Shown piece after piece: positions 6,658 through 6,799 of a stretch of 6,799 nucleotides of DNA. Under the pieces are notes generated by a model. That model saw only the letters and a program-made list of their open reading frames with translations. It had not been told where the DNA came from and ran no database searches. The DNA is from Rhizobacter sp. Lineage in GTDB: Bacteria > Pseudomonadota > Gammaproteobacteria > Burkholderiales > Burkholderiaceae. The position numbers were made by a program, and so were the translations under genes. The stretch covers positions 1 to 6,799 of the forward strand of contig JACMKW010000348.1 in the NCBI GenBank assembly GCA_014379885.1, in the 5' to 3' direction. Numbering within the stretch: position 1 is the stretch's first letter; each line of letters opens with the position of its first letter.

Positions 6658-6799
6658 ATGCAAGAGAGCGAAGTCAGAGCCAAGCTGCGTGGCTGGATCG
6701 TCAAGCACACCAAGGCGCCAAGCAAATCGGCATTCACCGACGACACCCACATCCTCGAAGAGGGCATCCTCTCGTCGCTCGACATCGTCGAGTTCGTGC
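6658..6799 (+). CDS. Stand-alone acyl/peptidyl carrier protein (3' truncated)
   Basis: The frame runs to the window edge without a stop, giving 47 residues from the ATG at 6658, about half of a normal carrier protein. It shows the first helix (ESEVRAKLRGWIVKHT), a loop with DDTHILEEGI and the phosphopantetheine attachment region ILSSLDIVEFV. The modified serine is most likely Ser40, the second of the SS pair, with Ser in place of the usual Asp before it. The pattern resembles free-standing carriers served by a dedicated AMP-ligase more than the fatty-acid-synthesis ACP. Two other in-frame starts exist: GTG at 6643, with poor ribosome-binding site spacing, and TTG at 6619, with GAGGAG 8 nt upstream and a TTGA overlap with the oxygenase gene. 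ATG 6658 is chosen because the conserved fold begins there. It is probably co-transcribed with the oxygenase and may carry its substrate. Confidence 0.8.
   Translation, partial: MQESEVRAKLRGWIVKHTKAPSKSAFTDDTHILEEGILSSLDIVEFV

Noticed and set aside
1..6799. CRISPR arrays, tRNA or rRNA genes, insertion sequences, riboswitches.
   Set aside because: No regularly spaced repeats, no RNA gene signatures, no transposase genes or terminal inverted repeats were seen; almost the whole window is protein coding.

Overview
This window is high-GC, densely packed bacterial DNA with every gene on the plus strand. The codon bias, the protein style and the mix of genes suggest a Burkholderiales-type betaproteobacterium, but no rRNA or housekeeping gene is present to prove it. 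The region reads as the interior of a polyketide or hybrid PKS/NRPS biosynthetic gene cluster. It is cut at both ends: the first gene lacks its 5' part and the last lacks its 3' part.

Layout. (1) 2-1291: the C-terminal end of a modular synthase, with the tail of an upstream module (probably ketoreductase), a carrier domain and a releasing thioesterase with a complete Ser/Asp/His triad. (2) 1315-2547: a crotonyl-CoA carboxylase/reductase family protein, likely to supply an alkylmalonyl-type extender unit. (3) 2544-3551 and 3548-4579: two tandem, clearly paralogous GT2 glycosyltransferases of the rhamnosyltransferase type. (4) 4548-5672: a GNAT-like acyltransferase with an apparently two-lobed architecture. 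(5) 5673-5758: an 86-bp, visibly AT-richer gap, the only real intergenic space, with a weak promoter candidate. (6) 5759-6622: an AurF/CmlI-type non-heme diiron oxygenase with a full set of seven metal-ligand residues. (7) From about 6658 (or earlier) past the window end: a stand-alone acyl/peptidyl carrier protein, 3' truncated.

The first five genes are tightly coupled. There is one 23-bp spacer with a good ribosome-binding site, then ATGA and GTGA overlaps, then a 32-bp overlap. This looks like one transcript. A reasonable working model is that the synthase ends and releases a polyketide-type chain built partly from a CCR-derived extender. The product would then be decorated with two sugars and possibly an acyl group. 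The diiron oxygenase and the free carrier protein would begin a second block that makes or oxidises a carrier-bound building block, for example by N-oxygenation. The combination of CCR, paired GT2 enzymes, a GNAT and an AurF-like enzyme with a free ACP does not match any named pathway I recognise. The product is unknown.
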